From the NCBI GenBank assembly GCA_900541985.1, contig UQLX01000003.1, forward strand, positions 94,965-158,964: a stretch of 64,000 nt of DNA, given 5' to 3'. A model generated the notes under the pieces. It searched no databases. It was not told where the DNA came from and saw nothing but the letters and a program-made list of their open reading frames with translations. The position numbers and the translations under genes are program-made. Source of the stretch: an uncultured Blautia sp. (GTDB lineage: Bacteria > Bacillota > Clostridia > Lachnospirales > Lachnospiraceae). Below, one piece after another: positions 23,932 to 32,924 of the stretch (the stretch's first letter is position 1; every line of letters begins with the position of its first letter).

Positions 23932-24249
23932 ATGGAGGAAAAATATTATGATCAGGTGATTTTCCGGAACAGAGTATGTATATTGCATGTCAAACGCGAT
24001 ATTGCATATCTGGAAGAATTCATGTCCGATGGATATGCACCGGAAGCCAGGGAAATCCCTTTGTTACTGACCATTTTCAAGTTATATGAGCAACAACAGT
24101 ACATGTATGATAACAAGGTACATTCCGTTGAGAACCGTATTGTCAGCATATCGCAGCCATGGATTCGTCCCATTGTCAGAGGCAAGCTAAATTTTGTGTG
24201 TGATAAATCATTGGTTTTCTTTGCCATAAAATCACCTTTCCTTTCTTAA
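23932..24249 (+). pseudogene. Fragment of an IS5-type transposase
   Basis: The frame carries RDIAYLEEFM, FKLYEQQQYMYDNKVHSVEN and RIVSISQPWIRPIVRGK, a conserved internal segment of a common IS5-group transposase in Firmicutes and archaea. Only about 70 residues of homologous sequence remain, and the frame then drifts into FAIKSPFLS and stops. Not functional. Its arrival next to the ABC operon probably removed the operon's own terminator. Confidence 0.7.
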
Positions 24250-24334
24250 TAGTGGCTGGACACCTCTATTATAACGCGGAAAGGTGATTTTTGCGTATAA
24301 CGATGGCCACCACCCGCAAAGCAGGTGGATTATA

Positions 24335-24371
24335 GTTCAAAACACCTACACGATGCGTAGATGTTTTGAAC
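24335..24371. repeat. Inverted repeat hairpin
   Basis: GTTCAAAACACCTAC (24335-24349) pairs with GTAGATGTTTTGAAC (24357-24371) with one mismatch. A smaller hairpin CCACC/GGTGG lies just before it (24310-24328). Together with GGCTAAAGCC this recalls the 31-base repeat near 18.9 and 20.6 kb. Likely an element end. Confidence 0.45.
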
Positions 24372-24386
24372 AGGCTAAAGCCGTAT

Positions 24387-24437
24387 ATATAGCAGAGGGG
24401 GCAAAGCCTTATAACGGCTTTGCCCCCTCTGCTATAT
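24387..24437. terminator. 22-bp perfect stem overlapping the end of tmcAL
   Basis: ATATAGCAGAGGGGGCAAAGCC (24387-24408) and its exact complement (24416-24437) with a seven-base loop. It works on both strands, but no T-run follows on either side. The stop codon of the minus-strand gene lies within the stem. Confidence 0.6.
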
Positions 24438-25667
24438 AATCACAACCTGCTTCTGATACTCATGCTGAAAAGCCCTTCCGGATTTCCTGCACAGAATACT
24501 TTCATATATATTGGAAGCTTCTGTGTTCGCATCCAGAAGCTGCAAGTCTTTCGGTGAAAGCAGTTTTTTTGCGTCTGCCAGTTTGGTGATTACAGGAAGG
24601 GAGCTGCTCCTTTTTATTGCTGAAAGCAGGGGGGCGGCATCCTTACGGAAACCAAGAATCCGGCAGTAGCCGGCTTCTCTGGGAGCCTCATTAATATGAA
24701 GAAGAAGATGGAGCAGAGCCCTCTGGATCCTCGTATGGGTAAGCTCCTTTGTTTTCAGAAGCTCTGCAAAGGAAGCAAAACCCCGATAATGATTCAGCTG
24801 TCTGCGGATACGGTCTGCAAGCTGGGGCGAAAGATCAGTACAGGAAGCAAAGTCTTCCGCGGAGGAAGTCAGAAGTCGGTAATGCAGGAGCAGATCCAGA
24901 TCCTCCTCTGTGAGATATTCTCCATGGAGAAAAGCTTTTTGGAGAATTTCAAAGGCAGAAGCCGGAAGCATTTCACGAAGAGGAGAAAGATCTTGTGCTT
25001 CCCGGAGGAAACGGCGGACGGCAGATGCGGAGGGAAGCTGTCCTTCTGGTAAAGTGTTTTCGTGGTAGCCGCTTCCCTGTCTTTTCAGGGTAACCGGTTT
25101 CATATGAGACTGAAGGGAAAGGATTGCCCGGCAGTATTCCATTCCCAGAATATTGTTAGGAGAAGAGAGAAGTCCTTCTGGAAGAGACGGCTGTACATCT
25201 TTCGGAAGAAGCCCGAGATATTTATGCAAAGCGCTGCTTCTTGCTGCGGGAAAAGACATTCCTTCCTTCAGGTATTTCTGAAGGAAGGTCTGATATTCTT
25301 CTGGTTCCTGATTCAGAATTTCGGCGGCAGAAAGCATTCCCCGGGTATTTCCCTCCTCACTTCCGAAACAGAGCTGGTTTACAACTCCAAGACCGTCCAG
25401 CAGAGAAACTCCTCCTCTGGCAAAAAACTCTGCGCTGGCAGTAGAAAACTGTACCGGAAGTTCCAGCACAAGATCTGCGCCGCAGCGAAGGGCCATTTCT
25501 GCCCTCAGATGTTTGGGAAGAAGGGCAGGGGAGCCTCTTTGTACAAAGTCGCCGCTCATGGCAATGACAATATGATCGGGGCGCAGGTTTTCTTTTATAT
25601 AATGGATCTGGTGGAGATGTCCCATGTGGAAAGGATTGTATTCTGCGATGATGCCGGTTACGTTCAT
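24432..25667 (-). CDS. tmcAL: tRNA(Met) cytidine acetate ligase
   Basis: This 411-residue TmcAL (formerly YlbM) activates acetate with ATP and acetylates the wobble cytidine of elongator tRNA-Met. The N-terminal nucleotidyltransferase motif is clear (GIIAEYNPFHMGHLHQI), followed by VIAMSGDFVQRGSPALL and GADLVLELPVQFSTASAEFFA. Length is normal. Ribosome site AAAGGAAA precedes ATG 25667. It lies next to pta-ackA, which handle acetyl-phosphate and acetate, a common neighbourhood for this gene. Confidence 0.92.
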   Translation of the reverse strand: MNVTGIIAEYNPFHMGHLHQIHYIKENLRPDHIVIAMSGDFVQRGSPALLPKHLRAEMALRCGADLVLELPVQFSTASAEFFARGGVSLLDGLGVVNQLCFGSEEGNTRGMLSAAEILNQEPEEYQTFLQKYLKEGMSFPAARSSALHKYLGLLPKDVQPSLPEGLLSSPNNILGMEYCRAILSLQSHMKPVTLKRQGSGYHENTLPEGQLPSASAVRRFLREAQDLSPLREMLPASAFEILQKAFLHGEYLTEEDLDLLLHYRLLTSSAEDFASCTDLSPQLADRIRRQLNHYRGFASFAELLKTKELTHTRIQRALLHLLLHINEAPREAGYCRILGFRKDAAPLLSAIKRSSSLPVITKLADAKKLLSPKDLQLLDANTEASNIYESILCRKSGRAFQHEYQKQVVII

Positions 25668-25827
25668 AGATATATTTCCTTTAAGTTTTTTTCTATCATA
25701 CCATAATTATTCCTTTTTTACAGCAGATTATTTTCTGTCTTTTTTGTATAAAAAGGAAAATATGGCAGAATGGCAAAATTGCACTTTAAAAAATACTGTA
25801 CTTTACCTTTTTATAGGGTGGAAATGC

Positions 25828-25856
25828 TTGAAATAAAAAATGCCAGGAGTTATAAT
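25828..25856 (+). promoter_or_regulatory. Promoter of pta-ackA
   Basis: TTGAAA (25828-25833), 17 bases, TATAAT (25851-25856), about 78 bases before the pta start. Confidence 0.8.
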
Positions 25857-25933
25857 AATAATATCTGTGAGGTGCGCGTCTTTGCGCCTTATTGGGGCCG
25901 CCAGGCCAAATAATGAAAGGAGCTATTTTAATC

Positions 25934-26941
25934 ATGGGATTTGTTGAACTGCTTAAGAAAAGAGCAAAAGAAAACATTAAGACAATTGTACTGCCGGAGA
26001 CAGAGGACATGAGAACTCTTGAGGCAACTGACAAGATTCTGAAAGAGGGAGTTGCAAAGATCGTTCTGATCGGTAATGAAGAGACCATTAAGGCAAAAGC
26101 AGCAGAGGGCGGCTTTGACATTTCCGGCGCTACAATCGTTGACCCGGAGACTTCTGACAGAACTCAGGCCTACATCGACAAATTTGTTGAGTTAAGAGCG
26201 AAAAAAGGCATGACACCGGAGAAGGCAAAAGAAATCCTTCACACACAGTATCCATACTATGGTGTTATGATGGTTAAGATGGGCGATGCAGACGGAATGG
26301 TATCCGGTGCATGCCACTCCACAGCAGATACTCTTCGTCCATGTCTCCAGATCCTGAAGACCAAACCGGGAACCAAGCTGGTATCCGCATTCTTCCTGAT
26401 CGTTGTTCCGAACTGCGAGTATGGTGCAAACGGTGCGTTTGTATTTGCAGACTCCGGACTGAACCAGAACCCGACTCCGGAAGAACTTTCTGCTATCGCT
26501 GCTTCTTCCGCAGAATCCTTCCAGCTGCTGGTACAGGAGGAGCCAATCGTTGCTATGCTTTCCCACTCTACAAAGGGCAGTGCAAAGCACGCAGACGTAG
26601 ACAAGATGGTAGAGGCTACCAGAATCGCAAAAGAAGAGCATCCGGAACTGAAACTGGATGGAGAATTCCAGCTTGATGCAGCGATCGTTCCAAGCGTAGG
26701 TGCTTCCAAGGCTCCTGGCAGCGAAGTTGCAGGTAAAGCAAACGTTCTTGTATTCCCGGACCTGGATGCCGGAAATATCGGATACAAGCTTGCTCAGCGT
26801 CTTGCCAAGGCAGAAGCTTACGGACCTGTTACCCAGGGTATCGCAAAACCGGTCAATGACCTTTCCCGTGGCTGCTCTGCAGATGATATCGTTGGTGTTG
26901 TTGCTATCACAGCTGTACAGTGCCAGGCAGAGGATAAATAA
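25934..26941 (+). CDS. pta: Phosphate acetyltransferase
   Basis: It converts acetyl-CoA and phosphate to acetyl-phosphate, the first step of acetate fermentation. The 335 residues match the short bacterial form. Visible blocks are IVLPETEDMRTLEA, DADGMVSGACHSTADTLRP, FFLIVVPN and SVGASKAPGSEVAGKANVLVFPDL. I choose ATG 25934 because AAAGGAG lies 11-12 bases upstream and the protein then begins with the family's MGFVELLKKRAKE. An in-frame upstream ATG has no good ribosome site. Operon with ackA. Confidence 0.95.
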   Translation: MGFVELLKKRAKENIKTIVLPETEDMRTLEATDKILKEGVAKIVLIGNEETIKAKAAEGGFDISGATIVDPETSDRTQAYIDKFVELRAKKGMTPEKAKEILHTQYPYYGVMMVKMGDADGMVSGACHSTADTLRPCLQILKTKPGTKLVSAFFLIVVPNCEYGANGAFVFADSGLNQNPTPEELSAIAASSAESFQLLVQEEPIVAMLSHSTKGSAKHADVDKMVEATRIAKEEHPELKLDGEFQLDAAIVPSVGASKAPGSEVAGKANVLVFPDLDAGNIGYKLAQRLAKAEAYGPVTQGIAKPVNDLSRGCSADDIVGVVAITAVQCQAEDK

Positions 26942-26981
26942 AAATATCAGACGTTACATAAAAGAATAGGAGAGTAAAAAC

Positions 26982-28169
26982 ATGAATGTATTGGTAATCA
27001 ACTGCGGAAGTTCTTCATTAAAATATCAGCTTATCAACTCTGATACAGAGGCTGTCCTTGCAAAAGGTCTCTGCGAGAGAATTGGAATCGACGGAAGACT
27101 GGTTTACAAAAAAGCCGGCGGAGAAAAAGAGATTACAGAAGCTCCGATGCCTACACATAAAGAAGCAATCCAGATGGTACTGGATGCTCTTACCAATGAA
27201 AAAACAGGCGCGATCAAGAGCCTGAAAGAAGTTGACGCTATCGGCCACCGTGTTGTACACGGCGGTGAGAAATTTGCTTCCTCTGCAGTGATCACAGATG
27301 AGATGATCAAGGCTGTAGAAGAGTGCAATGATCTTGCACCTCTTCACAATCCGGCAAACCTGATCGGTATCCGCGTATGTGCAGAGCTTATGCCTGGCGT
27401 ACCGCAGGTTGGCGTATTTGATACTGCTTTCCATCAGACTATGCCTCCGAAAGCATTCCTCTATGGGCTTCCGTTAGAGTACTACAAGAACTACAAAGTA
27501 AGAAGATACGGTTTCCATGGAACCTCTCACAGCTTTGTTTCCAAACGTGCAGTTGAATTCCTTGGTCTTGACAAAGAGAATTCTAAAGTAATCGTATGCC
27601 ATCTTGGAAACGGTTCTTCCATCAGCGCTGTTGTAAACGGCAAATGTATTGATACTACTATGGGTCTGACTCCTCTGGAAGGTGTGATCATGGGAACTCG
27701 TTCCGGAAGCATTGATCCGGCTATCATGGAGTTCATCGCAAAGAAAGAAAACCTGGATATCGCAGGCGTTATGAATGTCCTGAATAAAAAATCCGGTCTT
27801 CTTGGAATGTCCGGTATTTCCAGCGACATGCGTGACCTTGAAGACGCTGCTGCAGAAGGAAATGTAGACGCTAAGAATGCAAGAGAGGCTCTTGGCTATG
27901 GAATCGCAAAATATGTAGGCGGATATGTGGCAGCTATGAACGGCGTAGACGCTATCGTATTTACAGCAGGAATCGGTGAGAACGATAACCTTGTTCGCGA
28001 GGATGTATGTTCTTATCTTGGATATCTCGGAATCGAGATTGATAAAGAAGTAAATAAGGCTCGTGGAGAAGAAGTTGTGATCTCCACTCCGGATTCCAAG
28101 GTTAAGGTTGCAGTGATTCCGACAAACGAAGAGCTTGCAATCTGCCGCGAGACAGTAGCTCTGGTTTAA
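26982..28169 (+). CDS. ackA: Acetate kinase
   Basis: It converts acetyl-phosphate and ADP to acetate and ATP, the energy-yielding last step of acetate formation. At 395 residues it is normal. ASKHA signatures are visible: N-terminal VLVINCGSSSLKYQLI, GHRVVHGGEKF, FDTAFHQTMP, YGFHGTSH, HLGNGSSISAV, GTRSGSIDP and FTAGIGEN. It is 40 bases after pta, and a terminator follows. Confidence 0.97.
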   Translation: MNVLVINCGSSSLKYQLINSDTEAVLAKGLCERIGIDGRLVYKKAGGEKEITEAPMPTHKEAIQMVLDALTNEKTGAIKSLKEVDAIGHRVVHGGEKFASSAVITDEMIKAVEECNDLAPLHNPANLIGIRVCAELMPGVPQVGVFDTAFHQTMPPKAFLYGLPLEYYKNYKVRRYGFHGTSHSFVSKRAVEFLGLDKENSKVIVCHLGNGSSISAVVNGKCIDTTMGLTPLEGVIMGTRSGSIDPAIMEFIAKKENLDIAGVMNVLNKKSGLLGMSGISSDMRDLEDAAAEGNVDAKNAREALGYGIAKYVGGYVAAMNGVDAIVFTAGIGENDNLVREDVCSYLGYLGIEIDKEVNKARGEEVVISTPDSKVKVAVIPTNEELAICRETVALV

Positions 28170-28193
28170 TTTCTGAACGGCACATAGAACAGG

Positions 28194-28225
28194 AGAAGGC
28201 TCACCTGAGGGTTGAGCCTTCTTTT
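28194..28225 (+). terminator. Terminator after ackA
   Basis: AGAAGGCTCA / TGAGCCTTCT stem, then TTT. Confidence 0.88.
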
Positions 28226-28275
28226 ATGGAGAACTGTCAAAAATAACAGAATTAATGTAACAGTTGGAAAAATCC

Positions 28276-28304
28276 TTGACAAAGGGATAGCTCCTATGTA
28301 TAAT
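28276..28304 (+). promoter_or_regulatory. Consensus promoter of yceD-rpmF
   Basis: TTGACA (28276-28281), 17 bases, TATAAT (28299-28304): perfect consensus, 26 bases before the start codon. Confidence 0.9.
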
Positions 28305-28330
28305 TGACTAAGTGTGAATAGGAGATAATT

Positions 28331-28858
28331 ATGCAGATTCATTTATCAGATGTAACTTCCATCGAAGGAAAGACAATACAGGTAAGTACAGAGCTGGAGC
28401 TCGACAAGATTGATTTTCAGCTGGGACAGTTTCCTGTATTGAAGAAGTCACCGGTAGAACTGACTATTACAAATACCGGCAATAAGGTCCTTGAATTGAC
28501 AGGCAGTGCCTGTGTAAGTGTAGGGATTCCCTGCGATCGCTGTCTGGAACAGGTGGAGGTAGAGATTCCCTGTCAGATTCAGCGGAAGCTGGATATGAAG
28601 CTTACAGAAGAAGAACGGGTGAATGATCTGGATGAAAGCAACTATCTCACCGGAATGGACCTGGATGTGGACCGGTTGGTCTATCTTGAGGTACTGATGA
28701 GCTGGCCTTTAAAGGTGCTTTGCAGAGAAGACTGTAAAGGTATCTGCAGCCAGTGTGGGAAAAACCTCAATGACGGTCCCTGCGGATGCGCAGAGGAGCC
28801 TAAGGATCCCCGCATGGCAGCTATCAGTGATATATTTAGTAAATTTAAGGAGGTGTAA
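28331..28858 (+). CDS. YceD family (DUF177) protein
   Basis: This 175-residue protein is of the DUF177 family, usually encoded directly before rpmF. In other bacteria and plastids, members are linked to 23S rRNA accumulation. Two pairs of CxxC-type cysteines are visible (CDRCLEQ; CREDCKGICSQCGKNLNDGPCGC). It is three bases from rpmF, so they are translated together under a consensus promoter, consistent with a ribosome-assembly role. Confidence 0.92.
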   Translation: MQIHLSDVTSIEGKTIQVSTELELDKIDFQLGQFPVLKKSPVELTITNTGNKVLELTGSACVSVGIPCDRCLEQVEVEIPCQIQRKLDMKLTEEERVNDLDESNYLTGMDLDVDRLVYLEVLMSWPLKVLCREDCKGICSQCGKNLNDGPCGCAEEPKDPRMAAISDIFSKFKEV

Positions 28859-28861
28859 CCT

Positions 28862-29044
28862 ATGTCCATATGTCCAAAAAACAAAACATCTAAAGCAAGA
28901 CGTGATAAAAGACGTGCAAACTGGAAGATGAGCGCTCCGAATCTGGTAAAATGCAGCAAATGCGGTGCCCTGATGATGCCTCACAGAGTTTGCAAGGCTT
29001 GCGGAAGCTACAATAAGAAAGAAATCGTTAAAGTTGAAGACTAA
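28862..29044 (+). CDS. rpmF: 50S ribosomal protein L32
   Basis: This 60-residue ribosomal protein L32 carries basic N-terminal KNKTSKARRDKRRANWKM and a four-cysteine zinc ribbon (KCSKCGAL and KACGSYNKK). This is the zinc-binding form. AAGGAGGTG precedes the ATG. A terminator follows directly. Confidence 0.97.
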   Translation: MSICPKNKTSKARRDKRRANWKMSAPNLVKCSKCGALMMPHRVCKACGSYNKKEIVKVED

Positions 29045-29053
29045 TGAAAACGT

Positions 29054-29088
29054 AAAAAACAGAATCCTGTAAGGGGTTCTGTTTTTTT
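29054..29088 (+). terminator. Terminator after rpmF
   Basis: AAAACAGAATCC / GGGGTTCTGTTTT hairpin with long T-run. Confidence 0.88.
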
Positions 29089-29198
29089 GCGTCTGTTTTT
29101 ATTGTCTTTGAACACAGATTTTCATTCCTGTCCTGTATAATAATATTAATAACTGAACAGATGAGATATGATCTTGCAGGAAAAGGAGAGGAAAGTGT

Positions 29199-29723
29199 GT
29201 GAAGAAAAATATAAATATCAAAGAAAATCCCGCATTGCCGGAGGTTATCTGTTTTCTGGATCGGAGTATGTCCATGCATGGACGGGAACGGACAATTATC
29301 CGCTGTTTCAACAGATGGCTGGAGGAGCAGCAGAAATACAGTGGGGAGGCACTGGTGACGGTGGCGCTCTGCAATGAAAAATGTGAACTTCTGTACAGCC
29401 GGATGCCAATACAGTATGTAAAGCGGATGGACAGTTTCTCTTATTATGTAAAGGGACACACTGCATACCTGGATACGGTTGACGAAGTGTTGAGATTGAT
29501 CTGCAGGCTTCGACAGGAAAAAAGTACAGACAGATCCCGGGTTTTGTTCTTTATGGTAACAGACGGACTGGATAATTCCAGTATCAAAATGGAAAAAGGC
29601 GAGCTTGAAAAAAGAATGGAATCTCTTTATGCGAAGGGCTGGGAAATTCTCATTGGGGGAAAGGATATTGATTCGGAATTCAGGGAGGCATCCGATCTAT
29701 TTCTGGAAATGAGAAAGGCATAA
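29199..29723 (+). CDS. Cytoplasmic VWA-domain protein (TerY-like)
   Basis: This 174-residue protein is one von Willebrand factor A domain. The metal-binding MIDAS residues are present: DRSMS near residue 21, the Thr in KGHTAYLDTV, and the Asp in VTDGLDNSS. There is no signal peptide or membrane segment. GTG 29199 follows AAAGGAGAGG. VWA proteins of this size (TerY type) act as metal-dependent adaptors, and known TerY loci also encode a kinase and a PP2C phosphatase. Three kinase-like genes follow 4-8 kb downstream, but no phosphatase is seen here. Confidence 0.85.
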   Translation: MKKNINIKENPALPEVICFLDRSMSMHGRERTIIRCFNRWLEEQQKYSGEALVTVALCNEKCELLYSRMPIQYVKRMDSFSYYVKGHTAYLDTVDEVLRLICRLRQEKSTDRSRVLFFMVTDGLDNSSIKMEKGELEKRMESLYAKGWEILIGGKDIDSEFREASDLFLEMRKA

Positions 29724-29811
29724 AACAATTCCCGGAATACCTGTACGGCCCCCGGATAAATAGTGTATAATACATATCAGAAATATTCATGTATAGTCAG
29801 GGGGAGACGGA

Positions 29812-31233
29812 ATGAAGAAAAATGATATGTTTGAAAATCTGGTCATGAACTTTTCCATGGATATGGAGGATGCACCGGAGATTTCAAAATCCGGGGACAA
29901 AAAAGGAATTCCGGATCGGATGGTGATCCTTGCCAGAGGCCTTGCAGAAGGATGGAGTGTGGAAAAGGTAGAACAGGAGCTGAAGGACAGAGGCTGCGCG
30001 GTGCTGTATGGAAGAAGCTTTTATGAAGCCTGTCTGATGTATGCCTTCAGCCACAGAATGAGTTATGGAGACTGGAAGGATTTTTTTGCAGCCTGCCGGA
30101 AGCTTCGGGAGGCGTCAGACGGAAGTGGCAGTCGGCTGATGAAGGGTGGTAAGATCACCCTGAAAGAATTGAAGGAATATGTGGAGGAGGAATCCTCTGA
30201 GGGGATGCAGACAATGCTGCTGACAAGAGAATTTGCAGACCGGATCGTTCATCTGACCTCCATGCAGGATTTCTGGGAGTTTATCAATGAGAATATAGAG
30301 AAGTTTTCCTCTGCACGGGAACGAGCCAGATATTATTTCTGTAAATACCTGTACTTTTATATTCAGGATCGCTGTGATAAGTATTATGAAAGCTGTAAAA
30401 AAGAAGAATCTTTAAGAAAACAGTACGGAAATATGCTGGATAAGGATGAGCGTGGAAGAAGTGAAAAATTTGCGCTGGAGGAGCTTTCCTTTCTGAAACC
30501 GCTTACAAAGCTGAAGCGGGATGCGGATAAGCTGAAAAACCAGATGACCCTGGAGGAAAAAAGAGAGTATCTGCAGAATGCTGCCCTGACTCCGGGAGGC
30601 ATTTTTGATGAATTTAATTATTTTTATTTTGGGTATGTCTCTGTAGAGTGGATGGAGATTCTGTTTGAATTATATGGGGAATTCGAGGAGTGGCCGGAAA
30701 ACACAAAGATCCGTGTTGCTCACTCGCTTGGGCTTTGCAGCCAGACTCCGGGGACAGAAGAGTGGAAGCATGCCGAGGCAGAGCTTCACAGAATGGAGAA
30801 AGAAGAGAAAAAACGGGAAGAAGAGCGGGATTCCGAAGGTTCCCGAAATGCAGCAGAAAAAAGAAAGGCTTATCAGAGAGGCCGCGTGGGAGAGGATTAT
30901 TTCCGTGAATTTATGACAGGAGCAAGGGATATTAACAGGGAAACTTTGATCAGTTTTCTGCTTTTTGTCAGACAGAGGGTTTCTCTGGACAAAGAAAATA
31001 ACATTACCATAAACAGACTCAGCCGTATTCTGGAAAACTGTGAGTTTGAAAGGCTGCGTCCGGATCAGGAGTTTGATTCTTTTGTGCTTCATTTTCTGCG
31101 TTCTTCAGATCCTATGGAGGTTCTGGAGGAAGAGGTGGAAAAACAGGTGGTGCAGGGAAAGAATTTTTATTTGTACAGAGTTTATAAAGAAGCCTACTGT
31201 CATGAAAAAGAATTACTGGAATATCTTCTCTAA
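29812..31233 (+). CDS. Large cytoplasmic protein of unknown family
   Basis: The 473-residue protein has no signal peptide, no membrane segment and no motif I recognise. It is helical in character, with a strongly charged stretch near residues 325-360 (EAELHRMEKEEKKREEER) typical of a coiled coil, and a conserved-looking aromatic block (FDEFNYFYFGYVSVEWMEIL). ATG 29812 follows GGGGGAGA. It lies 88 bases after the VWA gene and before two secreted proteins and the kinases. It may be a partner or substrate in that system; this is inference from position only. Confidence 0.7.
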   Translation: MKKNDMFENLVMNFSMDMEDAPEISKSGDKKGIPDRMVILARGLAEGWSVEKVEQELKDRGCAVLYGRSFYEACLMYAFSHRMSYGDWKDFFAACRKLREASDGSGSRLMKGGKITLKELKEYVEEESSEGMQTMLLTREFADRIVHLTSMQDFWEFINENIEKFSSARERARYYFCKYLYFYIQDRCDKYYESCKKEESLRKQYGNMLDKDERGRSEKFALEELSFLKPLTKLKRDADKLKNQMTLEEKREYLQNAALTPGGIFDEFNYFYFGYVSVEWMEILFELYGEFEEWPENTKIRVAHSLGLCSQTPGTEEWKHAEAELHRMEKEEKKREEERDSEGSRNAAEKRKAYQRGRVGEDYFREFMTGARDINRETLISFLLFVRQRVSLDKENNITINRLSRILENCEFERLRPDQEFDSFVLHFLRSSDPMEVLEEEVEKQVVQGKNFYLYRVYKEAYCHEKELLEYLL

Positions 31234-31325
31234 AAACAAATTTGCAAAACCATGGTTTATCATAATCTTATAAAGATGAAGCGGAACACACTTCTGAATA
31301 CAAGAATATGGAGGGGGAAAAGATT

Positions 31326-32837
31326 ATGATGAAAAAAGAATGTAAAGGGTTAAAGAGAATTTTTCTGATACTTCTGACCGCTGTGATCCTGATAACCGGT
31401 CTTCCGCCGGTTACGGCAGAAGCGTCATGGTATTCCGGGGACTACCGTTACTGGTCTCAGGGAGGCTCTGATTATGGAGTTATGAGAAGCTATGGATGCT
31501 GGATCGTGGCACAGGCCAAGCTTCTGTATGAGACAAATGTAGAAAGGTCGTCATCCTTTAATCCGGATTCCTATTTTCTGTGGCAGCTGAATAATGGACA
31601 GATTTACAGCAGCAGCAACATCAATCAGAAGGACGGCGGAAATGCACCTGTGGTTTATGCCAGACAGAAAGGCAAAAATCTGGAATATCTGGGATACTGG
31701 AGAGCAGATGACAATCAGCTGTGGTATAACATCAATGCCGGATATTATACGATATTAAGAGTAAGTGGTACCAACACCGGAGGACTGCATTTTGTCATGA
31801 TCGACAATCAGAAATCCAGAGAAACCGGAAGGCTGTACTGCTATGATTCCTTTTCTGACAGAGGAAGCGTGTCTTCTCAGCTGATCACACGATACAGCAT
31901 CCATCAGGGCGGCTATGTATATAAGGCAAATAATCCTCAGTCTGTGAATGTTTCCTATACAAATGTGCGTGCAAACTGGACAGATACCAGAAATGCAGAA
32001 CTGGCAGGAGATATCCAGAATCCGAACAGAGCGGTAATCTCAGAGGTAGGAGCTTATGTCTGGGACAACAAGGGTACCTGTGTGGTTAATCACAGAGAAA
32101 GCTGCGGAAGAAATAATTCTATGGTATATCAGAAACTGAATATCGTGAATGAAGCAAAACCGTCAGGACTGAAAGCCGGAACAGATTATACCTATCAGTT
32201 CTGGGCAAACGCAAACGGAAGAATTATCTACAGCGGTAAGGGAAGCTTCCGCACAAAGGGAAGCAGTACTCCGGCTCCGGCAAAGGTTGGAAAAATGAGT
32301 ACACCAAAGGCAAAGCGTCTGAACTATATTTCTGCAAATATGTGGTGGAGCAGAGTTTCCGGCGGAGCAAAATATCAGCTTTATTTTGCAACAAATAAAA
32401 ATAAGAAATATACATATTTTGGATATGCATCAGGAACTTCCGCCAAGATCACAAATATGACGCCGAACATGAAATATCATTTCCGAATTGTGGTGCGGGA
32501 TAAAAATAACAAAATCATTAAAACTATGTCCAATCCAGTCTGTGTGAATACAGGGATAGGAAGTGTAAGCGGATTTAAAGTAAGAGCGACGTCAAAAAAC
32601 AAGGTTACTCTGCAGTGGAAGAAAAAAGCCGGTGTGTCCGGATATAAGATTTATCGTTCCACCAATAAATACAGAGGCTATCGCTGCATAAAGACTGTGA
32701 ACTCCAGAACAACCAGATATACAAATAGCAGACTGTCCAGACGCAGAAATTATTATTACAGAATTGTTCCGGTAGTAAAACATGCACGCAGATCTTATTC
32801 CGGCAGTTACAAAACAGTCAGAGCAAGAACCCGATAA
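31326..32837 (+). CDS. Secreted protein with C39-like papain fold and two Fn3-like domains
   Basis: The signal peptide (IFLILLTAVILITGLPPVTAEA) ends near residue 33. The next part (to about 210) looks like a C39-type cysteine peptidase fold: MRSYGCWIVAQAKLL would hold the Cys, GGLHFVMIDNQ the His and RLYCYDSF the Asp. The remainder has fibronectin-III-like repeats (LNYISANMWWSRVSGGAKYQ; VTLQWKKKAGVSGYKIYRST) and ends in a very basic tail. ATG 31326 follows GGAGGGG by nine bases. It could be a peptidase, a crosslinker or a fold relative without activity. It begins the secreted half of the cluster. Confidence 0.7.
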   Translation: MMKKECKGLKRIFLILLTAVILITGLPPVTAEASWYSGDYRYWSQGGSDYGVMRSYGCWIVAQAKLLYETNVERSSSFNPDSYFLWQLNNGQIYSSSNINQKDGGNAPVVYARQKGKNLEYLGYWRADDNQLWYNINAGYYTILRVSGTNTGGLHFVMIDNQKSRETGRLYCYDSFSDRGSVSSQLITRYSIHQGGYVYKANNPQSVNVSYTNVRANWTDTRNAELAGDIQNPNRAVISEVGAYVWDNKGTCVVNHRESCGRNNSMVYQKLNIVNEAKPSGLKAGTDYTYQFWANANGRIIYSGKGSFRTKGSSTPAPAKVGKMSTPKAKRLNYISANMWWSRVSGGAKYQLYFATNKNKKYTYFGYASGTSAKITNMTPNMKYHFRIVVRDKNNKIIKTMSNPVCVNTGIGSVSGFKVRATSKNKVTLQWKKKAGVSGYKIYRSTNKYRGYRCIKTVNSRTTRYTNSRLSRRRNYYYRIVPVVKHARRSYSGSYKTVRARTR

Positions 32838-32924
32838 AAATTATGTGGAAAAACAAATTTGCAGAAACAGAAGCTATACTGAAATTATAGAAAACAACAC
32901 AGAAGCTTCAGGGAGGAAAGTGCT

